Source: Episyrphus balteatus
Taxonomy: Eukaryota > Arthropoda > Insecta > Diptera > Syrphidae
DNA length: 64,000 nt
Direction of reading: 5' to 3'
Assembly (NCBI RefSeq): GCF_945859705.1
Contig: NC_079134.1
Location: 153,113,718-153,177,717 of the forward strand
Position 1 is the first letter of the stretch; every line of letters starts with the position of its first letter. Below are positions 1 through 12,126 of this stretch, one piece after another. The translations under genes were made by a program, and so were the position numbers. The notes below the pieces were generated by a model. The model had not been told where the DNA came from and did not search any database. It was given only the letters and a program-made list of their open reading frames with translations.

Positions 1-1544
1 TTAATGGTTCGGGTCTTAGCCTATAAATAGTTTCAATAGATTTGTCGACCCTCGGATCCCATAAGTAGATTAAAGAAATACCCTTTTGATAATGATTCAA
101 GACTCTAAACAAGATGTAATAAAAAATAACGCTCAAAAACTTTTAAAATGATAATAAAAAAAAAATACTCCTTCACAACTATTACATAGACCAAATTTAA
201 CCTTCATCGAACTTTTTTATAATCTCCAAATGGTTATTTCTCTTGATTTTAGTCACCAAGACCGATAATGGCTTATAAAACTGTTCTCCAACATCTTTAT
301 TTCGCTTTTTTTTATGATGTCAAAGTCTCTCTTCAGAGAATACAGCACAAGTGCTTCAAAATGTCGGTAGTATATAATTTACTATGTAATAAAAGTTGAA
401 AAAAGTTAAAATATACTTATTGTTAGTAAAAAAAAAAGAGTTAAAAAATACAATGACCAAGCATTTATCTGTATAAAAAAAGTTCTGTTCGATTTCTATT
501 AACTTCCTTTGGTTTTTTTCGGTTTGGTGGGTATTATGTGTAGACGCACAAAATTCCCAAAGCTTTATGAAAAGTTTCCAAACAATATAAAAGAGTATAA
601 GCAAAAGTCCTTTCCCCCTTCCCGAAGGACATCCTTCAAATTCAATTACGTGAAAACCCACCTAACTTCCTAGCCGCTTGGGAGGAATACATATTTTTTT
701 TTTTTGTTTAAGTATCAAGCAATCCTTGCCAAAAGACCTTCGATGTACATTTTTGGTTAGCGGAAAAGTAGGACACAGGATGTGTGGGAAGAACTCATTG
801 AATCATTGTCGGGGGCAGACACACACATATCAGAAGAGCTTGTTTTTTGGTGGAATGCCTATACTTTTATGTAGATATCCTTTTTCCTATCATACTCTTG
901 TGATATAGCAGAGATACAATTTTAGGAAGTGACTCTTCCATTTTGAGGTTCTGCATTTGATTTGTCCGCAACTCAATTCCAAGCTGAAATTTTCGATTTC
1001 ACGTTTCAGTAAATCGATAGTAGTTTTTCTTCATATAGTACTTTGTGACGCAATCGCAATGGTTGAGCCGATATACATGCCCAATACAGAAAAAGATAGA
1101 CTTGATGAATGGTGTGAAGGGAGTTGGTTGGTATATATGATTCTCGATATCGTAATGGACGATATGAAATAAGCTTTTAGTGTCTACAGGATATCCGGCA
1201 TCCACTTTTGAAATCCCGTTTTATGTGTCTGTCTGGTCTTGTTTAACTGGGTGCTTTTAGCCTTTCAATGCCTTTTGTGAAATCCATCATTTCTGACAAC
1301 TGAATCAATCATTTTGTCCTTTCAACTCTTATGTATTATGCTGGTATATAAGGAGAATTTCAACTTACAGCACTTTTTGTTCCTGGCTTAACTACAAGCT
1401 ATGTATATTAAGTACTTAATTTTTTTTCAAGCCGAAAGCTATTTTTTAGAAATTCTACCTCTACTTTGGCAAGAAATAATTCTAAAAATTCTATATACTA
1501 AAATAAAATAAAATAAAATAAAATAAACAAGAGAGTTTCAAATT
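1..1544. other. Gene-free AT-rich stretch with short AAAAT repeat
   Basis: No supported gene. Short open frames here (for example 957-1172 and 356-661) have no recognisable domain and overlap on both strands. The stretch ends with a short (AAAAT)n microsatellite near 1500-1527, directly before the 55-bp satellite array. Confidence 0.6.
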
Positions 1545-2997
1545 GAGATGCGACTTCATGAAGCAAAAGTGTTTTCAAAGCATAGAAAAGGCTTCAAAGG
1601 GAGATGCGACTTCATGAAGAAAAAGTGTCTTCATAGCGTAAAAAGGCTTCAATGTGAGATGCGACTTCATGAAGAAAAAGTGTCTTCATAGCGTAAAATT
1701 GCTTCAAAGGGAGATGCGAATTCATGAAGAAAAAATGTCTTCATAGCGTAAAAAGGCTTCAAAGGGAGATGCGACTTAATGAAGAAAAAGTGTCTTCATC
1801 GAGTAAAATTGCTTCAAAGGGAGATGCGACTTCATGAAGAAAAAGTATCTTCATAGAGTAAAATTGCTTCGAAGGGAGATGCGACTTCATGAAGAAAAAG
1901 TGTCTTCATAGCGTAAAAAGGCTTCAATGTGAGATGCGACTTCATGAAGAAAAAGTGTCTTCATAGCGTAAAATTGCTTCAAAGGGAGATGCGAATTCAT
2001 GAAGCAAAACTGTCTTCATAGCGTAAAAAGGCTTCAAAGGGAGATGCGACTTCATGGAGAAAAAGTGTCTTCATAGAGTAAAATTGCTTCAAAGGAATAT
2101 GCGACTTCATGAAGAAAAAGTGTCTTCATAGAGTAAAATTGCTTCAAAGGGAGATGCGACTTCATGAAGAAAAAGTATCTTCATAGAGTAAAATTGCTTC
2201 GAAGGGAGATGCGACTTCATGAAGAAAAAGTGTCTTCATAGCGTAAAAAGGCTTCAATGTGAGATGCGACTTCATGAAGAAAAAGTGTCTTCATAGCGTA
2301 AAATTGCTTCAAAGGGAGATGCGAATTCATGAAGAAAAAATGTCTTCATAGCGTAAAAAGGCTTCAAAGGGAGATGCGACTTCATGAAGCAAAACTGTCT
2401 TCATAGCGTAAAAAGGCTTCAAAGGGAGATGCGACTTAATGAAGAAAAAGTGTCTTCATCGAGTAAAATTGCTTCAAAGGGAGATGCGACTTCATGAAGA
2501 AAAAGTGTCTTCATGGCGTAAAAAGGCTTCAATGTGAGATGCGACTTCATGAAGAAAAAGTGTCTTCATAGCGTAAAAAGGCTTCAAAGGGAGATGCGAC
2601 TTCATGAGGAAAAAGTGTCTTCATAGCGTAAAAAGGATTCAATGGGAGATGCCACTTCATGAAGAAAAAGTGTCAAGGAAATGCGAGTTCATGAAGAAAA
2701 AGTGTCTTCATAGAGTAAAAAATCTTCAACGTGAGATGCGACTTTATAAAGAAAAAGTGTCTTCATAGAGTAAAATTGTTTCAAAGGGAGATCCGACTTC
2801 ATGAAGAAAAAGTGTCTTTATAGAGTAAAAAGGCTTCAATGAGAGATGCTATTTCATTAAGAAAAAGTGTCTTCACAGAGTAAAAAGGCTTCAATGTGAG
2901 ATGCGACTTCATGAAGAAAAAGTGTCTTTGTAGCGTAAAAAGGCTTCAAAAGAAATGCGAATTCATGAAGAAAAAGTGTCTTCATAGAGTAAAAAGG
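1545..2997. repeat. 55-bp satellite, first array (about 26 copies)
   Basis: A 55-bp unit starting GAGATGCGACTTCATGAAG repeats head to tail. Successive GAGATG starts at 1601 and 1656 give the period. Each unit contains the perfect 10-bp palindrome CTTCATGAAG. Units differ mainly at 'gcgtaaaaagg' versus 'gagtaaaattg', and the variants recur with a 330-bp period (the GCTTCGAAGG variant at 1866 and again at 2196), a six-unit higher-order repeat. Because 55 is not a multiple of three, the short open frames inside the array cannot form a continuous repeat protein. A foldback element splits this array from the next one. Confidence 0.93.
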
Positions 2998-3654
2998 AAA
3001 TGGTAACGGAGTTACGAATAACAGAGTTACGCTCGACAGAGTTACGGCCGTCAAAGTTACGCGAAACCGAAGTTACGAAAAACTAGAGTTACGAATTCTT
3101 AAGTTATGTTAAGCTATGACATGTGATTTTTGGGTTGGCAACAATTGCAACAACAGTTCACCACACCAAAATAACGTCAGTAAAAAAAGGGGTGGTTTGG
3201 TTATTATTTTAATATAAATAATAACAAAGTGGGTATTACAAAATACGCTATGAATAATTATATTAATTAATAGAAAAAAAAATACGTATTTGGACAAATA
3301 AGAAGTTAAATTCAATTATGTCCCCCAAACTTACATAAGTATACTCATGTTTTTTTTTTCTATTTCAACGTTTTTGCGATCTTCTCACAAAAACAAAACC
3401 ATATATGTATATCTATACCTATCCAATCAAAATTTTATAAGATTAAATAACACCCATTTTCGCTTTAATCATTTAGTTCTGACCAATGAGAAAAATGTTA
3501 ATCTCTTGTTTGTATTTCCAAAATTCACATGTCATAGCTTAACATAACTTTAGAATTCGTAACTCTAGTTTTTCGTAACTTCGGTTTCGCGTAACTTTGA
3601 CGCTCGTAACTCTGTCGCCCGTAACTCTGGTATTCGTAACTTCGTCGGTTTCCC
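2998..3654. mobile_element. Foldback element inserted in the 55-bp satellite
   Basis: Inverted arms of about 125 bp (about 2998-3130 and 3530-3654) are each built from roughly 15-bp direct repeats containing GAGTTACG (left) or CGTAACTC (right). The satellite resumes on both sides, and the flank AGTAAAAAGG is present at 2988-2997 and again at 3655-3664, which suggests a target-site duplication of about 9-10 bp. Tandem-repeat arms with a duplication near 9 bp are the hallmark of Drosophila-type Foldback (FB) transposons. The 400-bp middle has no coding capacity that I can recognise. The exact ends are uncertain by a few bases. Confidence 0.75.
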
Positions 3655-3664
3655 AGTAAAAAGG

Positions 3665-5250
3665 CTTCAACGTGAGATGCGACTTTATAAAAAAAAGTGT
3701 CTTCATAGAGTAAAATTGTTTCAAAGGGAGATCCGACTTCATGAAGAAAAAGTGTATAGAGTAAAAAGGCTTCAATGAGAGATGCTACTTCATTAAGAAA
3801 AAGTGTCTTCATAGAGTAAAATTGCTTCAATGTGAGATGCGACTTCATGAAGAAAAAGTGTCTTCATAGAGTAAAATTGCTTAAAAGGGAGATGCGACTT
3901 CATGAAGAAAAAGTGTCTTCATAGAGTAAAATTGCTTCAAAGGGAGATGCGACTTCATGAGGAAAAAGTGTCTTCATAGCGTAAAAAGGATTCAATGGGA
4001 GATGCCACTTCATGAAGAAAAAGTGTCTTTGTAGCGTTAAAAGGCTTCAAAAGGAAATGCGACTTCATGAAAAAAAAGTGTCTTCATAGCGTAAAAAGGC
4101 TTCAAAGGGAGATGTGACTTCATGAAGCAAACCTGTCTTCATAGCGTAAAAAGTTTTTAAAGTTAGATGCGACTTCATGAAGAAAAAGTGACTTCATAGC
4201 GTAAAAAGGCTTCAAAGGGAGATGCAACTTCATGAAGAAAAAGTGTCTTTAAAGAGTAAAATTGCTTCAAAGGGAGATGCGACTTCATGAAGAAAAAGTG
4301 TTTTCAAAGCATCAGAAAGGCTTCAAAGGGAGATGCGACTTCATGAAAAAAAAGTGTCTTCATAGCGTAAAAAGGCTTCAAAGGGAGATGTGACTTCATG
4401 AAGCAAACCTGTCTTCATAGCGTAAAAAGTTTTTAAAGTTAGATGCGACTTCATGAAGAAAAAGTGACTTCATAGCGTAAAAAGGCTTCAAAGGGAGATG
4501 CAACTTCATGAAGAAAAAGTGTCTTTAAAGAGTAAAATTTCTTCAAAGGGAGATGCGACTTCATGAAGAAAAAGTGTTTTCAAAGCATACAAAAGGCTTC
4601 AAAGGGAGATGCGACTTCATGAAAAAAAAGTGTCTTCATAGCGTAAAAAGGCTTCAAAGGGAGATGTGACTTCATGAAGCAAACCTGTCTTCATAGCGTA
4701 AAAAGTTTTTAAAGTTAGATGCGACTTCATGAAGAAAAAGTGACTTCATAGCGTAAAAAGGCTTCAAAGGGAGATGCAACTTCATGAAGAAAAAGTGTCT
4801 TTATAGAGTAAAATTGCTTCAAAGGGAGATGCGACTTCATGAAGAAAAAGTGTTTTCAAAGCATACAAAAGGCTTCAAAGGGAGATGCGACTTCATGAAG
4901 AAAAAGTATCTTCATAGCGTAAAAAGGCTTCAATGAGAGATGCTACTTCATGAAGAAAAAGTGACTTCATAGCGTAAACAGGCTTTAAAGGGAGATGCAA
5001 CTTCATGAAGAAAAGTGTCTTTATAGATTAAAATTGCTTCAAAGGGAGATGCGACTTCATGAAGAAAAAGTATCTTCATAGAGTAAAATTGCTTCGAAGG
5101 GAGATGCGAATTCATGAAGAAATAGTGTCTTTATAGCGTAAAAAGGTTTCAAAGGGAGATGCGGATTCATGAAGAAAAAATGAAGATGGGAACTCATAAA
5201 GAAAAACGTTTTTAAGGAGAGATGGAATTTCATATCGTTAAAAGGCTTCA
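3665..5250. repeat. 55-bp satellite, second array with 276-bp higher-order repeat
   Basis: This continues the same 55-bp satellite. A variant block marked by GATGTGACTTCATGAAGC starts at 4111, 4387 and 4663, so a 276-bp higher-order unit (five monomers) is repeated three times. Monomers decay towards the right end (about 5160-5250), where the array fades into unique sequence. Confidence 0.92.
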
Positions 5251-5450
5251 GCAAAAGAAGAAGAAAAAACAAAAATGGCATCTATTTTAAAAAAAATTCT
5301 GTCAAAACGAAAAAACTCATTTTTGTGAAATCACCAAAGATTGAAAAGTTCGGTTATATTTCTACAATTTTGTTTGCATTTTTGGCATTTTTGTCAGAAA
5401 ATCTATTAAGTTTACTGAGTCTCATCTTTGCATAAGCTAATATATTTTAT

Positions 5451-6152
5451 GGGATCGGGTCAAAATTCTGGCTTCAAAATTCTGCTTTTCAAAATTCTGC
5501 TTTTTTAACGAAAATTCTGTTTTTCAAAATTCTTCTTTTTTTCTATTCTGCTTTTCAAAATTCCAAAATTCTGCTTTTTAAAATCCTGCTTTTCAAAATT
5601 CTGCCATCATTATACTTGAACAAAAAAATTCTGCCAATTCTGTTTTTTTTGTATAGCATATGCACATGCATAAGAAAAATACTCCTCATCAATGTAATTC
5701 AACATTGGGACTTTCCTAAATTTTTTGTTTAAGTGTCGCAAATATTTTTTAAAATGCATAGACTGACTTTCTTTCAAATAAAATGTATAACTTATTGGAA
5801 CAGATGTTGTTTGATACAAGATATTCCTTTTCTTATTAAAATTTTTGAATATTCATCTTTATTTGACAAATTAAAAAATTTTAAATTATTTTCGGAAATG
5901 TTTAGTATTAAAAACCTTTTCTTAATATTTTCAAATTTATTCATTTATAAAACAAAAAATTACTAACGTAAGTAATCAAATAAGCAGATAATTTTTCAAG
6001 AAGATGATTTTACAGAATTTTGAAAAACAGAATTATGAAAAGCAGAATTTTGAAAAACAGAATTTTGAAAAACAGAATTTTGAAAAGCAGAATTTTGAAA
6101 GCAGAATTTTGACAAAAGAATTTTGATCCCGGCAGAATTTTGACCCCAACCC
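5451..6152. mobile_element. Foldback element with CAAAATTCTG-repeat arms, 9-bp target duplication
   Basis: The left arm (about 5451-5640) is a tandem array of a roughly 15-bp unit, TTTTCAAAATTCTGC. The right arm (about 6000-6152) carries the same unit inverted (GCAGAATTTTGAAAA). Termini are GGGATCGGGTC on the left and GACCCCAACCC on the right. The 9-bp sequence ATATTTTAT lies directly outside both ends (5442-5450 and 6153-6161), a perfect target-site duplication as in FB transposons. A second member of the family is at 31350-32245. The middle (5660-5990) holds only small open frames without recognisable domains, so this is probably a non-autonomous copy. Confidence 0.88.
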
Positions 6153-6161
6153 ATATTTTAT

Positions 6162-7829
6162 ATAAAATCCGAAGTCATACAAAAATCTATATGTCACGTT
6201 TTTGAGATAGAAACGCCTTTTTAAGTGATTTATATGAAAAATGTGACATTTAAGAATATTTCTGACTTCGATTTTGGTATTTTTAATCACATCAATATTG
6301 TGCAACAGAATCCTCTGATACGGATTTGTTGTGTTATGAAACAAATACATTTTTCTTTTCCTTAGTCCAAATAGAAAACTTTGTTTGTTTCAGTTTCAAA
6401 TCCAATAATCAAAGCTTTTGACTATCACAAAAGACTGATAGAAGACAAATTGGATGCCTATTTAAACCCCACTTGCGTAAGAGATAGTATCACTCCTCCC
6501 CTACTTAAATATTAATATTTTGGTGAATTCCACCTTAAAAGTTCATTTCCATATACAAAATAGATTTTCGTTCTATCAAAGGCTTCTCACAAAAAAAACT
6601 ATTATAACCACAAAATCGTGTTTGCCAAAGTTTTCTTCTTATTCTCTCTTTAGTATGAATCTGTACGGATCCAAAGTATCAAGTTTTTAATAAAGTTTTA
6701 TCTCTATCGCATGCAATTTATTATTACGGATATCATCTCAAAGCTCAAATGTGTTACTCATCATCTACCATTTTACATATAAAAGCAAAAATAGAAAACC
6801 TTTGCTTCTAACGGACGAGTATTGGTCAAAAACTCAAAACTTCTACTGTAAACCATAATAGGCTATTTGTAAAATGTTCCAAACTTTTCGAAATCAAATC
6901 GAGAGTCTCCTCTTGTGTCATTGTCGTCGTTGTCTATTTTTCACTTCAAAATAGAATTTATCCCTAGGTTCAGGTCACATCATTCTCTAAATGAGTACGA
7001 GTCCTTTTACGAAAATCTCTTATGAGAAATTTATTCTTGTATGAGAGTACGAGAGAAGGTGCTTTTGATGGGTGAAAATTGATTCTGACGTATACGGGTT
7101 TAGTCTTCTCTGTGTTCCATATAAAATGACGTGATGGTCGTGTCCTCCTTAAAATATCTATCGTAACCTTTTTGACTCGCTTTCTCTCTCTCTGTGGAGT
7201 ATGATTATGTTTTTGGGTGGTAATTTGATTAGAACCCTATAGGACCTAATAAGTTTAAAGTACTCCACCCACTTAAGTATACCTACATATATCTTATTTA
7301 GGAGACTTTTGTGGGGAATGAGAATAACACACACAATTCGCAGTGTGAGTTGTCAATTCCAATGTGACAAATTATACCAAAAACGATTATAAGGGAGGTC
7401 TATAATAACGGTAAATGTCATGTAATGAAGGTTTTGTCATAGTGTAATTTGTGTGGGGGATTTGGCTCTGTTTCCGTTTATATTATCCATATGGTTTTAC
7501 TCAACTTGGTAATAGGTTCAATTCCAGATGATGATGTGGAGTAGGGTTATGAATAAATTCGGTTAATCTCAAGAGGGATATTGAAAACATAATTGCTTTA
7601 AATGATAAATTGATTACCATGGGGATTTCGAATGATTAAGTAGACAAATGAATTGATTAAAAGAATTCGCTTATACATTTTTTTTTTTCAAAGGCATTCA
7701 ATACTGAAACTGAAAAAAGAATTCAATTGTTTAAATAATTCTTTTCGTTTAGTTCCTAAGTGAGTACCTCGTGAACTGTTTTCAGACGGGTGAAATGCGG
7801 ATGAGATTAACTGAACCATACTGTTCGTC
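6162..7829. other. Gene-free unique-looking sequence
   Basis: Contains short CT microsatellites (near 7186) and ordinary AT-rich sequence. No coding region, RNA gene or clear repeat was recognised. Confidence 0.5.
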
Positions 7830-7916
7830 GTCCACCATTCTGGTGTACCTCAGGGCTCGGTGTTCGGGACCTCTTTTATTCTCGTACGTCGTAATTGAGT
7901 AAACAACTTCACTTTC
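7830..7916 (+). pseudogene. Relic of a LINE reverse transcriptase (motif B)
   Basis: Reading from 7839 in frame gives SGVPQGSVFG followed by a degraded hydrophobic stretch. This matches reverse-transcriptase motif B as seen in Jockey/I-type non-LTR retrotransposons, where GVPQGSVLGP is nearly invariant. A stop codon follows within about 20 codons, and no other RT motif could be read in frame on either side. It is an old, heavily decayed fragment and is unrelated to the better preserved RT copies near 21.1 and 56.8 kb, whose motif B is GVHQGSVLSP. Confidence 0.5.
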
Positions 7917-8438
7917 CACAATATTCTCTCCATTGAAAAACACCTTTGATCATGCACAATATAATTTTGTTGTCCCGAAATAAATTTTGCGTAACAATGT
8001 CATTCCTCTGGAAAAAAAAAACACCTTAAATAACTATCGTAAGGCATATGAAAGTTTTTTTAAGCATTGACTTCATTTGAACCATATAATATTAAGGTCT
8101 AAATACAAATAAGCATTTTCAAATATTTACACCAACTTAAAAGTTCTTATTTAAAATTGAATTGGTCATAGTCCTTGAAAAAATCACATATTAATTGATG
8201 ATATAATATAATATTTTAATTAATTAAAATGAAGAAATAAAAAACTATAGATCCAATTTATTGAAAAAATTCGAAACCAATATTGGAACACTATTTATGT
8301 ATATAATATGCTGAAGAGTTTCTTTTTCAAATTTTTGTATAAGAATAACAAATAAGCCGTTTTTTCGCAAAAAATCGCGTTTTTGTTTTCAAAGTGTTCA
8401 AAAAAAATGGAAAATTCGAATATCAAAAACCCTCCATG

Positions 8439-9665
8439 CGTTATAGTAGAGTAACTAAAGCAAATTATAAGGGAACCCGGCAGAACAGCTCAGATTTTGA
8501 CGATTTTTTTTTTTTTCAAACTTAGGTAATTAAAAATACTTTAAAGTCTATAGATTAAAAATTGCCGATGTTGCCGTATTGTTTTTTAAAATTAAAATTA
8601 AATTTTTTTTGAACAAAACCATTTTTTTTGCTTAAATTTCTTAAAACAAATGATAGCAAAAGATTCTCTACGTAATTTAAGGAAAAAAAATATAAGGGAG
8701 TAAGGGACAATCTTCCATCGTTTAAGCGATAAAAACAACGGCAACACCTACAATATTTTAAAATACATTTTTAAAAAGCCAGAAGCTCATTCTTATCTCT
8801 TAAATTTTTATCCACTAAATTGAATGAAGAGTTTTTGAAAAAATGGTCCTCAAACTCAGAATTTAAAAAAATGTCATTAAAAAAAGTTAAAATGACTTTT
8901 TTCCAAACTTTTTCTAAAAAAATATGAATTTGTTTTTAAAAAATGTTTGGCCATAAATATTATCAGTTGAATTCCGAAGCAGAAAACAAGAAGAAAGTTT
9001 TTTTGATAAAAACTGAATTTTTGCATTGAAATAATTAATTTTCTCAAAGACTGTGGTAAATAGGAACTTTAAATTTTTGCTATTTAACTTTCAACAGTAA
9101 GGGTTATTAAATAAATAAAAAATAATTTTATATATAGATGTTGAACTTAAAAAAAAAAAAAATAAGTTAAATTTTTTTTCAAAACTTTTATTTAAAAAAG
9201 TTCTTCGAAAATGAAATACTTTTTAATTTTTTTCACAAACCGTAATACATATTGATATTTTGTTTTATAATTTCAAATCATAATAAATGTGGCCAAAAAA
9301 AAATTGAAAAAAAAAACGACATGTTAAAATTTTTTAAATAATTTTTTTTTCAAAAATCTGAGTTCAGTTACCATTCTTTCAAAAGCCGTTCATTCAATTT
9401 ACTTAATTTTAATTTTACAAATGTGACTAAGCTTTTAGCTTTTTAAAAATGTATTTTTAAATATTGTAGGTGTTGCCGTTGTGTTCAAAAATATTCAATT
9501 AAATTTAAAAAAATCAAAACGGTCACACCGGCAATTTTTAATCTATAGACTTTAAAGTATTTTTAATTACCGACATTTGAAAAAAAAGATCATCAAAATC
9601 TAAGCTGTTCGGCCGGGTTCCCTAATATTGCCAATTTTTGAGCTTTAGTTACTCCACTATTACTC
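8439..9665. mobile_element. Degenerate foldback element, arms about 450-550 bp
   Basis: The left arm (about 8439-9000) reappears inverted at about 9230-9665. Landmarks are 'gagtaactaaag' at 8449 against 'ctttagttactc' near 9642, 'aacccggcagaacagct' against 'agctgttcggccgggtt', 'aatctatagactttaaagt' in both arms, and 'gtgttgccgtt'. Arms have diverged by substitutions and small indels, so this is older than the palindrome at 13.6 kb. No target duplication is evident and nothing in it looks coding. Confidence 0.7.
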
Positions 9666-12126
9666 GAGAAAAACTTTTATTTAATCAATAATTTAATGTA
9701 CTATTGGTTTTCATAAAAAGGTTTTAATTTTGCCGTCACAAAAAATTCACGAAAACATGCTTTATTTTTTGGTACGAATAAATCGAAATCATGGAGAGCC
9801 TTTAGAAATAAAATGTACGACTGGGTTCGCTAGTACTAGCTCTTATTGTAAAAGTAGTTCTAACCTTAAAAGTTTTTATAAAAAAAAATAGGGGAAGTGA
9901 TAGGTAATTTTATTTTATTAAAGCATATTTTTCTGATAATGTAATAAAATACAAAAAATTTTTTTTATAATTTATTAACAAAACACCGTTTTTAAAGGTT
10001 TAATCACAAAACGAAGTATGCCAATTGATTTCTTGTATGAAAAAGAATTTTTATAACAAAATTTTGAAAATTTTTAGACCCGTTTTTTTTTGTACAAATT
10101 TTCTAACATTACCTATAGGTAACTAAAAAAAATTAAAAAAATTATTTTTATTTTAAGTGAAGCGATTGAATATAATTCAATTTTAAAGTTCAGCGTTTCG
10201 CGCAAGTAGGACATACTGAGTTTTATAAATGTCGGTAAACATCGACTAAAATTAGTCGTCGCTTAATAAGAGTACGACAGATCTAACTGATGATCCCACT
10301 GTCGTACCTGGGCGAAACGCTTTGGAGTTGAGGTCACTTGAACTTTAAAATTGAATTTTTCAAAAAAAAAGTTGGTATGCCATTTTGAGGAAATAATTAG
10401 TTAAGACCTAAAAACAAAATCTCCAAACATTTCAAAAACCCGTTTTCAAAAAATTGATTAAAAAAAAAAATTTTTTTGAAATTTTTTTAAAAATATAAAA
10501 AAAGTGTTTTTTTTTGAAAATTTTCTAAAATTTTTATATTAGAGTTACACTTAAACGCTTTTGTATAAAAATTTTCGTGGAAATCAGGTTAGTCTTGTAA
10601 GAGATATATTTTGAAACAAAAAAAAAAAAGGTTCTATGGTAGCTACCGTCCAAAAAAATTTTTTTTTTATTTCTGTATAAAAATCCTTTTTGAAAAAAAT
10701 TTACTTTTCTTCACTTTTCAACGTAATGTCATTTCTGATTGTTATCTCGAGTTTTTTTTTCCGAATCCTAAACTTGCTCTATATTACAAGTAAAAAACTA
10801 TTTTTTTATAAATATTTTTTTTTTAAATATGTAGTTCCTAAAATGCAGTTGGTACGCCATTATTAAAATTGACATCTCAAACTAAAATTAAAAAAAAAAT
10901 GATTTTTCAAAAATTTTAAAATTATTTTTTTTTTAAATTGAAAATTTATTTTTTGAAAATTTATATACATATATGCTAACGCAACATTAATGCTTTTGCA
11001 TTAAGAAAGTGTCCTCATTACAAAATTTCACATCGGTGCGGGTATTATAAAGTTGTTTACATTTTATTTACTTATATCTGGTAAACAAAGACAAGTTAAA
11101 ATAATTTTTGACCTTACACATTTTATTTTATTTTTGTTTTTTTTTTTCATCTTAAATTTTATTGTGCGCACATTTCACAAGCTTATTAAAAGACTTCTTA
11201 TAACAGAATTGTTATTGTTTGTCTCTTTTTATTTGTTTGTCCCCATAACCCGTATACAAATATTTAATTCTTACACCCCACCAAATTCAACGTGTCAAGG
11301 TCACTAAAAAAACACTTCATCACGTACACAAGGCTCGAAGAAAAAAAAACCCATGCTATATTTAACTCTCCCTAAGGATTTTACTTATAATTTCAAACGC
11401 ATAAGGCGACATTAATTAAAACTTGTATTATGAAATAATCAAGAAGAGTATATAGAGTCTCTTTATTATTCGTACAATCATGATGACGATGACAAAACAA
11501 GGGCAGGGTTTTTGTCATTCTTATGAAGACATGAAAAAAAGGACATAGCTATATTAGTCATTTAGGTGTCGCATCACGATTTGGTAATAATTTTTAGCAT
11601 ATGACTGATTCTTGAACCATTAAAAACCTATTTGACAGCATCCTAAATAAGGCTTTGCTACATTAATACCTTTTTTCCTTTATGAAAAGCTTGAAAAACT
11701 GAATTTTTTATTTTTATCTGAAGTGTGTGTGTTTTTTTTTTTTGTTCTTTATTATTCATGAATCCTACTCCTGGAAGACATTATACATAGCTTAGGTTGA
11801 GATGATGTGGTGAATAAATTTTTCAAATTATGTGTACATTTATGACATTAATCTTGAGAGGTGACATTGCGTTGTAGGTTTGAAAGGGGTTTTGTCACAT
11901 CAAAGAAGATTTTAAATGAATGAGAGATTTTGTAGGTAGACACATTTTTGAAGAAGTTAATTTTAGGTATTTTGTGCGATTTTTAAAGTTTACATTTAAG
12001 GGCTTTGATACCTACGATACGGGATATTCCAGTTAATTCTGTTATATGTTGAAGGTAATTTTATCAATGAACAAAAAAGCTCTTTTCACAGTCTTGGGGT
12101 CCGGGGAAATGACTTTCGTTTTTCAT
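9666..12126. other. AT-rich gene-free stretch with old repeat scraps
   Basis: Long T and A runs dominate. Fragments such as 'gtacgactgggttcgc' near 9806 and 'acgaagtatgccaattgat' near 10012 match, in inverted form, motifs of the Helentron-like repeats elsewhere in the window (19.3, 40.5, 42.7 kb). No gene was recognised. The open frames at 10611 and 11053 are low-complexity Phe/Lys-rich translations of homopolymer tracts. Confidence 0.5.
10176..10355. mobile_element. 180-bp palindromic MITE with nested stems
   Basis: Terminal inverted repeats TTCAATTTTAAAGTTCA at the left and TGAACTTTAAAATTGAA at the right are followed inward by GCGTTTCGC against GCGAAACGC. The interior contains further stems: GTACGACAG with CTGTCGTAC, and CGACTA with TAGTCG. 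It has no coding capacity. The size and terminal repeats fit a miniature inverted-repeat element. Family unknown. Confidence 0.65.

Noticed and set aside
957..1205. Overlapping frames on both strands (71 and 68 codons)
   Set aside because: No domain, and both strands are equally open. Length is within chance for this composition, and no splice or promoter context was seen.
1545..5281. Regular repeats resembling a CRISPR array, and short minus-strand frames within them
   Set aside because: The 55-bp units are contiguous with no unique spacers, in a eukaryotic context. The period is not a multiple of three, so the frames (2857-3054, 3525-3848, 5057-5281) are repeat readings.
7485..7530. Possible tRNA B-box (GGTTCAATTCC)
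   Set aside because: No A-box at the right distance and no cloverleaf stems could be formed.
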